NCBI RefSeq assembly: GCF_004792655.1
Contig: NZ_SRZC01000030.1
Location: forward strand, 1 to 39,342
DNA length: 39,342 nt
Source: Palleniella muris
Lineage (GTDB): Bacteria > Bacteroidota > Bacteroidia > Bacteroidales > Bacteroidaceae
Reading direction: 5' to 3'
In this document: piece after piece, positions 9,472-18,797 of the stretch
Layout of the letters: each line of letters begins with the position of its first letter
Numbering within the stretch: the stretch's first letter is position 1
Position numbers and translations under genes: made by a program
The notes under the pieces: model-generated
What the model saw: the letters and a program-made list of their open reading frames with translations, nothing else
What the model was told of the DNA's origin: nothing
The model's database searches: none

Positions 9472-9564
9472 ATAGCGGATTCTTTTTCACACTTATTATA
9501 TTCCTCCGGCATAAGCCTTTGGCAATGAAAAGACAATGGATGTCCCTGCGAAAAAACGGCATGA

Positions 9565-9920
9565 GTTTTCTAATGTTCTATTTATCATAATGTGGAAGAT
9601 GAGCATTCTTTAAGCGTAAAAACATACTTTCCACCGTCAAAGACAGTGTTCCACAATGCGAAAGGTAACCTTTGACAGTATAAAGTGTTACCGTTTGCAA
9701 TGGAAACAGTAACACTTTACACCGCAAAAGGTAACGATTTGGGCATAAAAAGGTAACGAAACAAGCCTTTTTTCATGCACGCAAGCGCATTGAAAAAAAA
9801 GATAACACACTGATTCTCAACGCAATAAATAAAGCAAGAAATCTCTGCGATTTTCAGGGATTTCCTTTTCAAAAAAATCTACAAGCAATTCTCAGAGGGC
9901 AAAAACACGGTGAGTTTTCT
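9565..9920. repeat. Left flanking repeat of the glycosidase island
   Basis: Four motifs lie here in an order repeated on the far side of the glycosidase operon (24391-24734): a 27-bp exact match (9565-9591), a GGTAACC/TTGACAGT block (TTGACAGT at 9672-9679), CGATTTTCAGG (9848-9858) and TGAGTTTTCT (9911-9920). The last two motifs are spaced 63 bp apart in both copies. Inside the left copy, TAAAGTGTTAC (9681-9691) pairs with GTAACACTTTA (9709-9719). The sequence between the motifs is AT-rich and non-coding. Confidence 0.65.
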
Positions 9921-9928
9921 TATAGCAA

Positions 9929-9982
9929 AAGGTGACACCTGACTTTGCAAAGAAACGTCTTTGGTAAGTCAAGTGTCACCTT
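9929..9982 (-). terminator. Terminator of the glycosidase operon
   Basis: AAGGTGACAC (9929-9938) pairs with GTGTCACCTT (9973-9982). Inner stems GACTT/AAGTC (9941-9945 with 9966-9970) and CAAAG/CTTTG extend the hairpin. On the minus strand a TTTT tract follows the stem. It lies 31 bp after the end of the last gene of the operon. Confidence 0.75.
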
Positions 9983-10013
9983 ATTATCATATTGTGCGCC
10001 TAAAAGCGAACCA

Positions 10014-12518
10014 TTATTTGCCGGTCTCCGACTCGTCCATGTAGAGATATGACTTCTTATAGCCACCCCAATCGATGACAATCTTCTCAAAGACGATACC
10101 CGGGTCATGCGGACGCAAGGTCAGTGTGTGCAGGGAATCACCGGTTGCGTTCACAGGAAGAGTAACCGTTTTCTCCACTACACGGCGCGCTATGGTCGGA
10201 TAGAAGTCCGAATACATGTACGGCTGGCGGTCGACAAGAGTCTTGTTGAAATTGACTTCCACAGCCTTGCCGTTGTCAATTGCGACATCATAGACCATGC
10301 CGCCTTTGTTCTGAAAATCAAGTGTTGACTTTGTCACGACAATGACTTTCACCTCCTTCGGGCACTGTTTCGGCAGCGTGAACCTGTAAGTGAGGGACGC
10401 ACCTTTGGCTTCCTTTTTATATGGCGTCAGTGCAACACCGCTCAACGTACGGCCATAGTAAGGATATACCGTCCACTCCGTGCCCTCCGGGCATGAGGAT
10501 TCGTAATAATGCTCTGCCTCCATAGACACGTATCCGTCGGACGGTTTGAACACATAACCGCCTATTTTATTGTCATCCATTAGGAAAACCTCCGGCATCA
10601 TATCGGCAGGGAAAGCATCATTCCACGATGTGTAACCGATGTGCTTCTGAATCATCATGCCATCCCATTTGCCTCCTGCTATGTCCTTGTTGTACTGACG
10701 GCAAAGCACGGAATCGCGCTTGAAGCACTGCGCCACCTTGTCCGCCCACTCGTTGCAGGCTGGATTCTTCATTTCGTAATAGTAATGGTTCATCGCCTGC
10801 GCACGGTACATCTCATAAAGATTTGCCATTGCCTGAACAGGGAACAGCAGCAGCTGGCGGTAGAAGTCGTGCTTTTCCTTCGGCAGTGTGACAAACTGGC
10901 GCAAAGCCTCAGCTTCCAAGCGTGCATAGTCGGCAGTGACCTTCTCCCACTCTCCTGTCTTCACATTGTATGTGGTGCGGTCAAGCATCTCAGGTGTGAC
11001 GCGCGCCATGTACTTGCAGTTAACGTTGTATATCCTTGCAGCCTCATCGGCATACTCTTCGCCAAGGTTCTCGGCAAAGAATTTCCGTGTGTGTGAGGTG
11101 ACATTCGGTGTTGTATATTCCTTCGGATTCCATGCCATGTCCATGAACAGCGTGATAGGATATTCCATCGGCTTCAGGTCACCGACATTGAGCACCCACA
11201 GGCGGTCGATGCCGTGGTCATAAGCCAAGGACAGTTGCTCATGCATCTGCTGTGTCTGCGTGACATTCAGCCACTTGGAGTTTCTCGGAGCACCCACATA
11301 GTCGACATGATAGTACATGCCCCAACCGCCGGGATGCTTGCGTTCCTTGAGGTTCGGCACACGGCGTATGTTGCCCCAGTTGTCGTCACAAAGGAGGATT
11401 GTCACATCGTCCGGCACGCGCATTCCTGCATCGTAATAGTCCTGAACCTCTTTGTATAAAGCCCACATCTGCGGTGTCTCACTCGCTTTCTTGCCTGTCA
11501 CCTGCCGGATAATCTTACGCTGGTTCTTGACAACCTTTTCAAGGAGCTTGGTGTTTGTACCTTCATCCATGGCCTCATCGCCGTCACCACGCATGCCGAT
11601 TGTGACGATGTCCTCTGTTCCTCGCATGCGCTCGATGCCTTCACGGAAGAATTTGTCGATGGTTGCCTGGTTGGTTGCGTAGTTCCATGTGCCGTAATCC
11701 TTGCGGCGGCGAGCCCATTCCTGATGATTGCGCGCCATGGGTTCATGGTGGGATGTTCCCATAATCACTCCCATTTCGTCAGCTGTCTTGCTGTTTTCAG
11801 GGTCGTCTGCATAGAATGCCCATCCCCACATGGCAGGCCAAAGGTAATTGCCTTTGAGGCGGAGGATAAGCTCAAACACACGTGCATAGAAGCGATGGTC
11901 GCCGTAGTTTGTGCCGTAGGTGTTCTTCACCCATGTGGTCAGGCACGGTGCCTCATCGTTCAGGAACAGACCGCGATAGCGCACGGCAGGTTCACCGTCA
12001 GTGTACACACCTTTATTCACGAAAAGGCGGTCATGGCGGGCGATAGGCACGTCAGCCCAATCGTACCATGGCGACACACCTATCTGGCGTGACAGCTCGT
12101 AAATGCCATAGATTGTGCCACGGCGGTCGCTACCGGCAATCACCAATTGGTCGCCGACAACAGTTATCACGTATGTCTCTCGCTTGCCATGAAGCAGTTT
12201 GCCGTCTATCTGTCCGGCTTTCACCATGCGGTCAATCGTTGCGGAATGTCCTATCGTTCCCACATCGATGGTCGCTTTGGAGGACGAGAGTTCCACCTTC
12301 GCGCCACAGACTTTCCGCAGGTCTTCCGCAAGATTGTTCACAGCGATTGACACGCCTTTCGGCTCCTTGTCACTCATGGCAATGGCGATAGTGTTGCCGT
12401 TGTTAAGCAGCAAGTCGCCATGCTTGAAATTCACAAACTGCTCTGCGGCTGTCATTGGTATTGCAAGCAGTAATGCTGCAATGACCGTCAGTATCTTTCC
12501 TAAAGTTTTCATAATCAA
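10014..12518 (-). CDS. GH115 xylan alpha-1,2-glucuronidase, exported
   Basis: GH115 enzymes remove (4-O-methyl)glucuronic acid from internal xylose units of xylan. The protein starts with a signal peptide (KTLGKILTVIAALLLAIPM, ending AEQ near 25). Family landmarks follow: YRGLFLNDEAPCLTTW, the GWAFYADDPEN segment, HHEPMARN (257-264) and MRGDGDEAMDEG (309-320). The 834 residues are close to the usual size and include a C-terminal beta-rich part ending in the HDPGIVFEK...GGYKKSYL sequence typical of the family. It is the last gene of the operon, 56 bp after the GH95 gene. That gap contains a hairpin (12534-12560) that could tune its expression. It shows no lipobox, so it is probably periplasmic. 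Confidence 0.92.
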   Translation of the reverse strand: MIMKTLGKILTVIAALLLAIPMTAAEQFVNFKHGDLLLNNGNTIAIAMSDKEPKGVSIAVNNLAEDLRKVCGAKVELSSSKATIDVGTIGHSATIDRMVKAGQIDGKLLHGKRETYVITVVGDQLVIAGSDRRGTIYGIYELSRQIGVSPWYDWADVPIARHDRLFVNKGVYTDGEPAVRYRGLFLNDEAPCLTTWVKNTYGTNYGDHRFYARVFELILRLKGNYLWPAMWGWAFYADDPENSKTADEMGVIMGTSHHEPMARNHQEWARRRKDYGTWNYATNQATIDKFFREGIERMRGTEDIVTIGMRGDGDEAMDEGTNTKLLEKVVKNQRKIIRQVTGKKASETPQMWALYKEVQDYYDAGMRVPDDVTILLCDDNWGNIRRVPNLKERKHPGGWGMYYHVDYVGAPRNSKWLNVTQTQQMHEQLSLAYDHGIDRLWVLNVGDLKPMEYPITLFMDMAWNPKEYTTPNVTSHTRKFFAENLGEEYADEAARIYNVNCKYMARVTPEMLDRTTYNVKTGEWEKVTADYARLEAEALRQFVTLPKEKHDFYRQLLLFPVQAMANLYEMYRAQAMNHYYYEMKNPACNEWADKVAQCFKRDSVLCRQYNKDIAGGKWDGMMIQKHIGYTSWNDAFPADMMPEVFLMDDNKIGGYVFKPSDGYVSMEAEHYYESSCPEGTEWTVYPYYGRTLSGVALTPYKKEAKGASLTYRFTLPKQCPKEVKVIVVTKSTLDFQNKGGMVYDVAIDNGKAVEVNFNKTLVDRQPYMYSDFYPTIARRVVEKTVTLPVNATGDSLHTLTLRPHDPGIVFEKIVIDWGGYKKSYLYMDESETGK

Positions 12519-12533
12519 GATTATCGTTTTTTT

Positions 12534-12560
12534 GTCAAATTGTCAAGTTGTCAATTTGAC
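12534..12560. repeat. Intergenic hairpin between GH95 and GH115 genes
   Basis: GTCAAATTG (12534-12542) is the exact inverse of CAATTTGAC (12552-12560) around a 9-nt loop. An A-tract rather than a T-tract follows on the transcribed strand, so it is not a classical terminator. An mRNA-stabilising or processing role is possible. Confidence 0.6.
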
Positions 12561-12574
12561 AACTTATTAATAGG

Positions 12575-15016
12575 TTAAAGTCCTTTGAACGTATATTTCC
12601 CACCTGCTTTTGTCACTACATCATATTCATAAACCTTTCTGAGCGCGATGCCTTTCAGTGATGATTTCTCGCTGATTACAGGCTTGGCGATGTGCGCCTC
12701 TTCAAGATAAAGGTTGTCAACCTTCTCATGCTTTGTGCCGACAGGTTTCAGTCCTTTGCCTTTTAGTGGAGTATAGGAACGCAGACGAAGCACTCCGCCG
12801 AGGGTGGATTTCACAGTTGCAGTTGTGAGTTTTCCGTCTTTCCAACCCATATCAACCTCGAATCCTCCGCGCGCCCTAACACCTTTCACGCTTCCTGCCT
12901 GCCATTGGTCGGGAATGGCAGGAAGAAGATGCACCGCTCCGTCGTGACTCTGCAAGAGCATCTCTGCCACACCGGCTGTCAATCCGAAGTTGCCGTCAAT
13001 CTGGAACGGCGGATGCGCTGTGAACAAGTTTGCGTATGTTCGTCCCTCTTCCTCACCGCCGCGTCCGGCAAGGGTCAGCATGTTGTTGATAATCTTATAG
13101 GCATGGTTGCCGTCAAGCAGTCGCGCCCAAAGATTAACCTTCCACCCTATCGACCATCCGGTTGCCATATCGCCACGGTAAATCAGCGAGTTACGCGCAG
13201 CCTCGAAGAGTTCCGGATTCCTGTAAGGTGAGATTTGGTTGCTTGGGAACAGTCCGTAAAGATGCGAAACGTGACGGTGCGTATTGTTCTTGTCATCCTT
13301 GTCCTCAAGCCACTCCTGCAGTTGGCTGTACTGTCCGATATGCATTGGCGGAAGTCGCTTCACCATTTCCGTGAGTTTCTTGCGGTATTGCGCATCCTCA
13401 CCCAAGAGCTCATTCGCCTTTGCAGTACGTGTCAGCAAGTCAAACACAAGCTGATTGTCCATAGTGCATCCTGCATCAATGCCTCCCTGCTCAGGCGACA
13501 AGCCCGGACACACAACCATGTACTTGTATTTCGGATGCTCCACAAGGAACGAAAGGAAGAAGTCACACGCGCCTTTCATAGCCGGATATGCAGTCTTCAG
13601 GAACTCTTTGTCACCTGTGAAAAGATAATGTTCCCACAGATGCCGGCAAACCCACGCGTTGCCTGTGGGCCACATGCCTGCCGCCGCAAAGTCAACAGGT
13701 CCCGTAATGCGCCAAATGTCAGTGTTATGATGCACAGTCCAACCATCGGCGTTGTACATATTCCGTGCCGTCTGCCTGCCGGTCTGCGACAGTTCCTTGA
13801 CCATCTGCAGGAAAGGTTTGTGGCAGTCACTAAGGTTTGTGACCTCTGCAGGCCAATAGTTCATCTCTGCATTGATGTTCAAAGTGTACTTGCTGTCCCA
13901 TGCCGGATACATGGACTGACACCATATTCCCTGCAGATTGGCAGGTTGTCCGCCGGGTTGCGATGAGCAAATCAACAGATAACGGCCGAATTGTGCCAAC
14001 AGTGCGACAAGCGAAGGGTCTTGGTCTGTCCGGAAATCAAGAATCCTTTGGCGTGTATTCTTTGCCAAAGAGTTCTTGTTTACTTGGTCATTTGCCTTTC
14101 CAAGCGACAGTCTGAACCGTCCAAACTGCTTTCTGAACAGTCCTTCATGCTCAGAGACGGCAGTTTTGTAATCCTTCTTTGCCGCCTTGTCCATAATCGT
14201 TTTTGCCTTGCCGGCATAATCTCCGCCAACGGTTTTGTAGTCAATGAAGTTAGTAGCAATGGAAATGTAGAGAGTTGCGCATGTCGCATCCTTAACCTCT
14301 ATGCAGTCATCCTTGGCAAGAACTTCACCGTCAACGCTGTTCACTCGTGAGCGTATCTGATACTTAATGGCAGGTTTCACGCCCTCATGCCCAGTGCCTT
14401 GGCTCTCCATGACAAGGTCTCCGCAGTCTGCAAATGTGCTGAATTTCTCCGGACGCTTGTAACTCATCCTGAAATTCAGCATGCCTTTCTTGCTTGCAGA
14501 GATTCGCATAACCACCACATCATCGGCAAAAGAGGTGAAAGTCTCCCTTGTGTACTCCACCCCATCCACTGTGTAGCGTGTCGTGGTTACGGCTCTGTCA
14601 AGGTCAAGTTCCCTGTAATACTTATCGTATTTCTCATGTCCCGCGAAGTCAAGCATCACACTTCCGGCGGTCTGATAAGCCATTCCGTCAGGTCCTCCAA
14701 AGAAATTAGCATTGACAAGCTTGTCTGCCTCACGGTATTTCCCATTGAAAATCAGCTTTTGGACTATCGGCAGCACGTATGAAGCGTTAGTGTCATCATT
14801 CCTATGAGGCGCACCTGACCATACTGTCTCTTCATTCAACTGTATCTCCTCATGGCATGTCTTGCCGTAAACCATAGCCCCAAGGCGCGAATTGCCGAGT
14901 GGCATCGCCTCCTCCCAGTGTACGGCAGGCTCATCGTACCATAATATATTGTTCTGCGCCATGGTCTTTCCGCCAAAGCACAACAATAGCATTAAAAGAA
15001 CAAATTTATTACTCAT
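12575..15016 (-). CDS. GH95 alpha-L-fucosidase/alpha-L-galactosidase, exported
   Basis: GH95 enzymes cleave alpha-L-fucose or alpha-L-galactose by inversion. A signal peptide ([18 protein letters not shown]) is followed directly by the GH95 N-terminal domain ([26 protein letters not shown]). In the (alpha/alpha)6 domain the sequence NINAEMNYW (380-388) matches the paired catalytic asparagines of the family. Glu509 (SPEQGG) is the likely general acid, and Asp674 (IDGNFG) matches the conserved aspartate. Length 813 is normal. Since alpha-L-galactose occurs on complex cereal xylans and the neighbours act on xylan, an alpha-L-galactosidase role is at least as likely as fucosidase. That is inference. 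It begins 104 bp after the GH43 gene. Confidence 0.9.
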   Translation of the reverse strand: MSNKFVLLMLLLCFGGKTMAQNNILWYDEPAVHWEEAMPLGNSRLGAMVYGKTCHEEIQLNEETVWSGAPHRNDDTNASYVLPIVQKLIFNGKYREADKLVNANFFGGPDGMAYQTAGSVMLDFAGHEKYDKYYRELDLDRAVTTTRYTVDGVEYTRETFTSFADDVVVMRISASKKGMLNFRMSYKRPEKFSTFADCGDLVMESQGTGHEGVKPAIKYQIRSRVNSVDGEVLAKDDCIEVKDATCATLYISIATNFIDYKTVGGDYAGKAKTIMDKAAKKDYKTAVSEHEGLFRKQFGRFRLSLGKANDQVNKNSLAKNTRQRILDFRTDQDPSLVALLAQFGRYLLICSSQPGGQPANLQGIWCQSMYPAWDSKYTLNINAEMNYWPAEVTNLSDCHKPFLQMVKELSQTGRQTARNMYNADGWTVHHNTDIWRITGPVDFAAAGMWPTGNAWVCRHLWEHYLFTGDKEFLKTAYPAMKGACDFFLSFLVEHPKYKYMVVCPGLSPEQGGIDAGCTMDNQLVFDLLTRTAKANELLGEDAQYRKKLTEMVKRLPPMHIGQYSQLQEWLEDKDDKNNTHRHVSHLYGLFPSNQISPYRNPELFEAARNSLIYRGDMATGWSIGWKVNLWARLLDGNHAYKIINNMLTLAGRGGEEEGRTYANLFTAHPPFQIDGNFGLTAGVAEMLLQSHDGAVHLLPAIPDQWQAGSVKGVRARGGFEVDMGWKDGKLTTATVKSTLGGVLRLRSYTPLKGKGLKPVGTKHEKVDNLYLEEAHIAKPVISEKSSLKGIALRKVYEYDVVTKAGGKYTFKGL

Positions 15017-15049
15017 ACAACTTTTATGGTTACCTTATTATATAGCAGA

Positions 15050-15105
15050 TCATGGCATGCTGATTTCCTATCGGTGTTTCACAGAAATGTTTTCCGATGC
15101 CATGA
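15050..15105. repeat. Intergenic hairpin between GH43 and GH95 genes
   Basis: TCATGGCAT (15050-15058) pairs with ATGCCATGA (15097-15105) across a loop of 38 nt in the longest gap inside the operon. There is no clear T-tract. It could be a processing or stability element that sets different levels for the genes on either side. Confidence 0.5.
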
Positions 15106-15120
15106 CATACTTAGTTACTG

Positions 15121-16791
15121 TTAGTTCTCTTCGTAATGAAACCAGTCTACATCCACGTAGCCACCGGTTTTCTTTGTGGCATAGTTAAAGACGGCGAACT
15201 TTGAACCCATGAAATGACGCGTATAGTCGAATGTCATCTTTATCTCTCTGCCGACAGTCTCCCACTTGCTGTTGTCAAGACTGTAAGAGAACTGTGCCAT
15301 ATCGCGTCCCGGATTGAAATCACCGTGCAGACGGAGATAGACCATTTTTTGCTTGTTCTTAAACGCCAACGGCTTCTGCATTATGATTTCCTCATCGCAA
15401 CGCTCTATCGTACGACCTTTGAACACTGCTTTTTCCTCCACCAACTGCAGGAGAAACTTGCTGCCTTTCTTCACGATACGCAGGATTCCGCTGTCACCAT
15501 TCAACGCCGCAAGCCCGCAACAATCGCCGTCTTTCATATTGGTCAGGTCAATGCAGACTGTTCCCGTGCACTCCGGACCACCCATGCGCTGGGTCAATGT
15601 GTTAGGAGCAAGCTGCAAAGTCTTTACCACTCGTGAGGTTTTCAGACGCATAAAGCCGGGGCGTTCGCTCAAGCTCCACGCATCATTGACAGGATTGTGG
15701 TTCCACTGCCAATAGAGTGAGAGTGTTTCTGCGTTGGCAAACTCATCGCTGCCTATGATGCCTTGGAGCGACGGATGACGCTTGGTGACATCGTTAGGGA
15801 TGTGGTAATTCTTCGGATTAAGACACTCCTTAATGTCGTTCTTATCCACACCATTGTTCAGTTCGCCACACATCGGCCAGCCGTCCACCCATGTCACAGG
15901 CATGGCGCAAGGCACACGCCCCACTCCACCACGGTCTTGGAATATCAAAGCCCACCAACCTTTGTCGCTTTGGTCGTCACCGACGATGCAGCCTTGACCG
16001 ACACCTCCGTAGGACTCAAACGGTGTTTCGAGGATAATGTGCTTCTCGTATGGACCGTCAATCCTTTCGGCACGGTAGCACACCTCACGGCGCACGCGCC
16101 CCGGAACGCCCCATTTCATGGAAATCATGCACACATAATACATGCCGTTATGCTTAATGACGCTGCTCCCTTCAAGCAATGCGCCGTTCTCTTCCGGGTC
16201 ACTTTTACCGTCGATGATTCGCTTGTTAAGACCACCTTTCTTAGGCATGAAATTGTCATCAAGCTCCACAACAGTGCAACTGCCGGAGCCTGTAAACAAG
16301 TATTTCTTGCCGTCCTCATCGAAAAAGAGGGAAGCATCGTGCATGTGAGGCGGACGTGCAACCAATTTCCAAGGACCTTCCGCCTTGTCGGCACAGAAGA
16401 CAAAGCCTTTGCCGGGTGCTCCATTGGCAGTGAACCATACCCAGAACTTACCCATGTGGTAGCGCAGACTGCTTGCCCACTGTCCTTGTCCGTAAACGGT
16501 CTGGTTGTCAATGAGATTGTATCTGTCACCGTCATCGATACGGTCGAACACATAGCTTATGGTTTCCCAGTTCACCATGTCCTTCGATTTCATAATCGGA
16601 CCGCCGGGCATCAGGTGCATCGTGGTGCTTATCATATAGTAAGTGTCTGCCACTTTGCACACACTCATGTCGGGAGCATCGGCAAAGATGACAGGATTGC
16701 GATAGGTTTCTTGTGCGGAAACAGCAGTTGAAAATACCGCAATCACGCTCAATGCCAATAATTTAAGCATGTTTCTTTTCATGTTTTTCAT
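15121..16791 (-). CDS. GH43 (subfamily 12-like) arabinofuranosidase/xylosidase, exported
   Basis: The protein has a signal peptide (MLKLLALSVIAVFSTAVSAQ), then a five-bladed propeller with the three GH43 acidic residues: Asp41 (FADAPDMSV, base), Asp152 (HDASLF, modulator) and Glu207 (LLEGSSV, acid). The C-terminal 200 residues form the beta-sandwich typical of GH43_12-like proteins (from about SLQGIIGSDEF to YVDVDWFHYEEN). The family removes arabinofuranose from xylan or xylose from xylo-oligosaccharides, and the sequence alone does not settle which. It sits 18 bp after the GH97 gene in the same operon. Exported, probably periplasmic. Confidence 0.88.
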   Translation of the reverse strand: MKNMKRNMLKLLALSVIAVFSTAVSAQETYRNPVIFADAPDMSVCKVADTYYMISTTMHLMPGGPIMKSKDMVNWETISYVFDRIDDGDRYNLIDNQTVYGQGQWASSLRYHMGKFWVWFTANGAPGKGFVFCADKAEGPWKLVARPPHMHDASLFFDEDGKKYLFTGSGSCTVVELDDNFMPKKGGLNKRIIDGKSDPEENGALLEGSSVIKHNGMYYVCMISMKWGVPGRVRREVCYRAERIDGPYEKHIILETPFESYGGVGQGCIVGDDQSDKGWWALIFQDRGGVGRVPCAMPVTWVDGWPMCGELNNGVDKNDIKECLNPKNYHIPNDVTKRHPSLQGIIGSDEFANAETLSLYWQWNHNPVNDAWSLSERPGFMRLKTSRVVKTLQLAPNTLTQRMGGPECTGTVCIDLTNMKDGDCCGLAALNGDSGILRIVKKGSKFLLQLVEEKAVFKGRTIERCDEEIIMQKPLAFKNKQKMVYLRLHGDFNPGRDMAQFSYSLDNSKWETVGREIKMTFDYTRHFMGSKFAVFNYATKKTGGYVDVDWFHYEEN

Positions 16792-16809
16792 CTGTGGTTA
16801 ATAGGCTTT

Positions 16810-18780
16810 CTATTCTGTTATGATGATTCCACCCATAGGTTCGATTGTGACTTTCGCCATGCCCTTCTTGTCCACAGACAAGGTTTTCTTTGCAGGTTCA
16901 GGCACAATCTCGCCCTCTTTGCGTGGATTGTCAAAGTAATATCTCACCTTCTTTCCTGCAAACATCGGGAGCGAGAGAGTAAGTTTCATCTTCTTGTCAG
17001 TGCCATTGATACCACCGACATACCATTTGCCTGAGTTCTCACGTGCAAGAACGGCATATTTGCCCGGATAACCGTCGATGAACTTTGTCTTTGTCCATGT
17101 CGTCGGCATCATGCGGGCAAGGTCAAGCGACAGCTGTGGAGCGTCATTCAGGTTGTTTGGAGTAAGAGCCATACAGTTCACACTGCACTGGTTTGTGATG
17201 GCAGTCGCCAGCTCGAAGATGTCGGAAGAATAGCGTGGATGACGGCTTTTGTTGTCACGGCTGAAGTATTTGTTAAGGAACACTCCGCCCCAGTCGAACG
17301 CACCGACAGCATTTCGTATGAACGGATGCAGCGACATCTCAAAGCCCTCGCTCTTTGCGTGTGACTCCGTGAAGTTCAAGTTCTCAGATGCCAATGCACC
17401 TTCGCTGCCAACAAAGTTCGGATACATGCGCTCCCATCCGCGTGGCAGTGTGCAGCCGTGGAAGATTACCTGAATACCGTAGTCGTTGGCGTCGGTCAGT
17501 ATCTCTTCATAAAGGCGCATTGTCTCCTGCTTGTCACCACCGAAGAAGTCTACCTTTATGCCTTTCACACCGTTTTTCTGCATCCATGCCATTTCCTGCT
17601 TGCGGCGGATTGGGTTGTTCATTATGTTGCGCGGACCTTGCGGAGCATTGTTTGCAGCACCGTTGCTGTTATACCAAAGGAGCAGATGAACGCCTTTGCT
17701 CTGCGCATATCTTGACAGTTCCTCCACTTTGTCATAACCTATCTGTGTGTCCCACAAGGCATCCACAAGGCAGTATTCATAGCCCATGGTCGCTGCAAGG
17801 TCAATGAACTGCACCTGCTCATTATAGCGTGTCGCTCCGTCGCCCCACAGAATCCAGCTCCATGTGTAACGTCCCGGCTTGTAGTCGTACTTGGCTTTGT
17901 ACAGTGGATCCAACACATCAAACTGCACTGTTGTCTCTGCAATAGGCTCCAGTGTCTTGCCCAATGTGATTGTACGCCACGGAGTGGAGGCAGGCAAACC
18001 CAGTGCCGGCTCGACACTGCCGATACCGTTGTTCTCACCTTGCTGTGGGAATGCCACACGGTAGCCACCGTCCTTGTTGTAATCCGACAGACGGCAACCG
18101 CAATATTCGCTTGTTGTGCCTGTCTCACTGACAAGTGCCCAACCGTCGTTGCCTATCCTGAACAGAGCCGGGAACGTGTATCCTTCGCCGAAACGTGAAG
18201 GCTTGTCTATCGGCTGATCCACTTCGTAATCCTCCTCGTATGACGGTTTGGTAGCAGCAAATCCCCAACGTGGCTTGCATTGCGGAGTAAGGAATGTGGT
18301 TGTCTGCTCAGGGAAATTGAATGAAGATTTCTCTTCCTTGATGTAAACTCCTATCGGGTCTTTCTTCGGGCGGTGCAGTGTGTAGCGGTAGGCAACGCTG
18401 TTGTCTGCCACACTGAACGAGATTGTCATGCCTTTGCCGTCCGCATTCTCATAGTTAAGGTCAAGTTTGTTTGAGACGTATTTAATATGCGATGTCTTGG
18501 AACGTGTAAGGTCGTACTCCTTAACCACCTTGTCCTTGCACTCCACACCTTTGAGTTTCAGCCCCTGTGAGAAGTCTCCGTGACTGGAAACAAGTCCCAA
18601 CATGGAGCGGGTCATCATCCTCACTCCGTCATAATCAACCACATAGGTAGGCTTGCCGCCATCGTCGTTTACTGTGACAACCAGGCGTCCGTCCGGCGAT
18701 GTAATCTTATTCTCATCTGCATTCGCTTGCAATGACAACAGCGATACTAATGCTGCCGCAAAAAATGTTTTTCTCATCAT
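16810..18780 (-). CDS. GH97 glycosidase, retaining (alpha-galactosidase-like), exported
   Basis: A signal peptide (KTFFAAALVSLLSLQANA) leads into the GH97 N-terminal beta-domain (SPDGRLVVTV...), the TIM barrel (about 285-560) and a C-terminal beta-domain. GH97 contains inverting alpha-glucosidases of the SusB type and retaining alpha-galactosidases. Here IKVDFFGGDK places an aspartate (Asp411) at the nucleophile position, the signature of the retaining branch. Glu466 lies 55 residues on, the spacing I recall for the acid/base of the characterised Bacteroides alpha-galactosidase. An alpha-galactosidase role in the xylan context is therefore favoured over starch use. It is 17 bp after the GH31 gene. 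Confidence 0.9.
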   Translation of the reverse strand: MMRKTFFAAALVSLLSLQANADENKITSPDGRLVVTVNDDGGKPTYVVDYDGVRMMTRSMLGLVSSHGDFSQGLKLKGVECKDKVVKEYDLTRSKTSHIKYVSNKLDLNYENADGKGMTISFSVADNSVAYRYTLHRPKKDPIGVYIKEEKSSFNFPEQTTTFLTPQCKPRWGFAATKPSYEEDYEVDQPIDKPSRFGEGYTFPALFRIGNDGWALVSETGTTSEYCGCRLSDYNKDGGYRVAFPQQGENNGIGSVEPALGLPASTPWRTITLGKTLEPIAETTVQFDVLDPLYKAKYDYKPGRYTWSWILWGDGATRYNEQVQFIDLAATMGYEYCLVDALWDTQIGYDKVEELSRYAQSKGVHLLLWYNSNGAANNAPQGPRNIMNNPIRRKQEMAWMQKNGVKGIKVDFFGGDKQETMRLYEEILTDANDYGIQVIFHGCTLPRGWERMYPNFVGSEGALASENLNFTESHAKSEGFEMSLHPFIRNAVGAFDWGGVFLNKYFSRDNKSRHPRYSSDIFELATAITNQCSVNCMALTPNNLNDAPQLSLDLARMMPTTWTKTKFIDGYPGKYAVLARENSGKWYVGGINGTDKKMKLTLSLPMFAGKKVRYYFDNPRKEGEIVPEPAKKTLSVDKKGMAKVTIEPMGGIIITE

Positions 18781-18797
18781 CTTGTTTTTTTATATTA

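Noticed and set aside
9288..9536. 82-codon leftward frame upstream of sdaA
   Set aside because: It spans the predicted sdaA promoter and two perfect palindromes, and shows no family features.
9565..9800. Possible CRISPR-like array of GGTAAC repeats
   Set aside because: The repeats are short, unevenly spaced and inverted as well as direct. There are no regular spacers and no cas genes.
15763..16731. 322-codon forward frame inside the GH43 gene
   Set aside because: It is a shadow of the GH43_12-like gene, which has an intact catalytic triad and signal peptide. The antisense product is low in recognisable structure.
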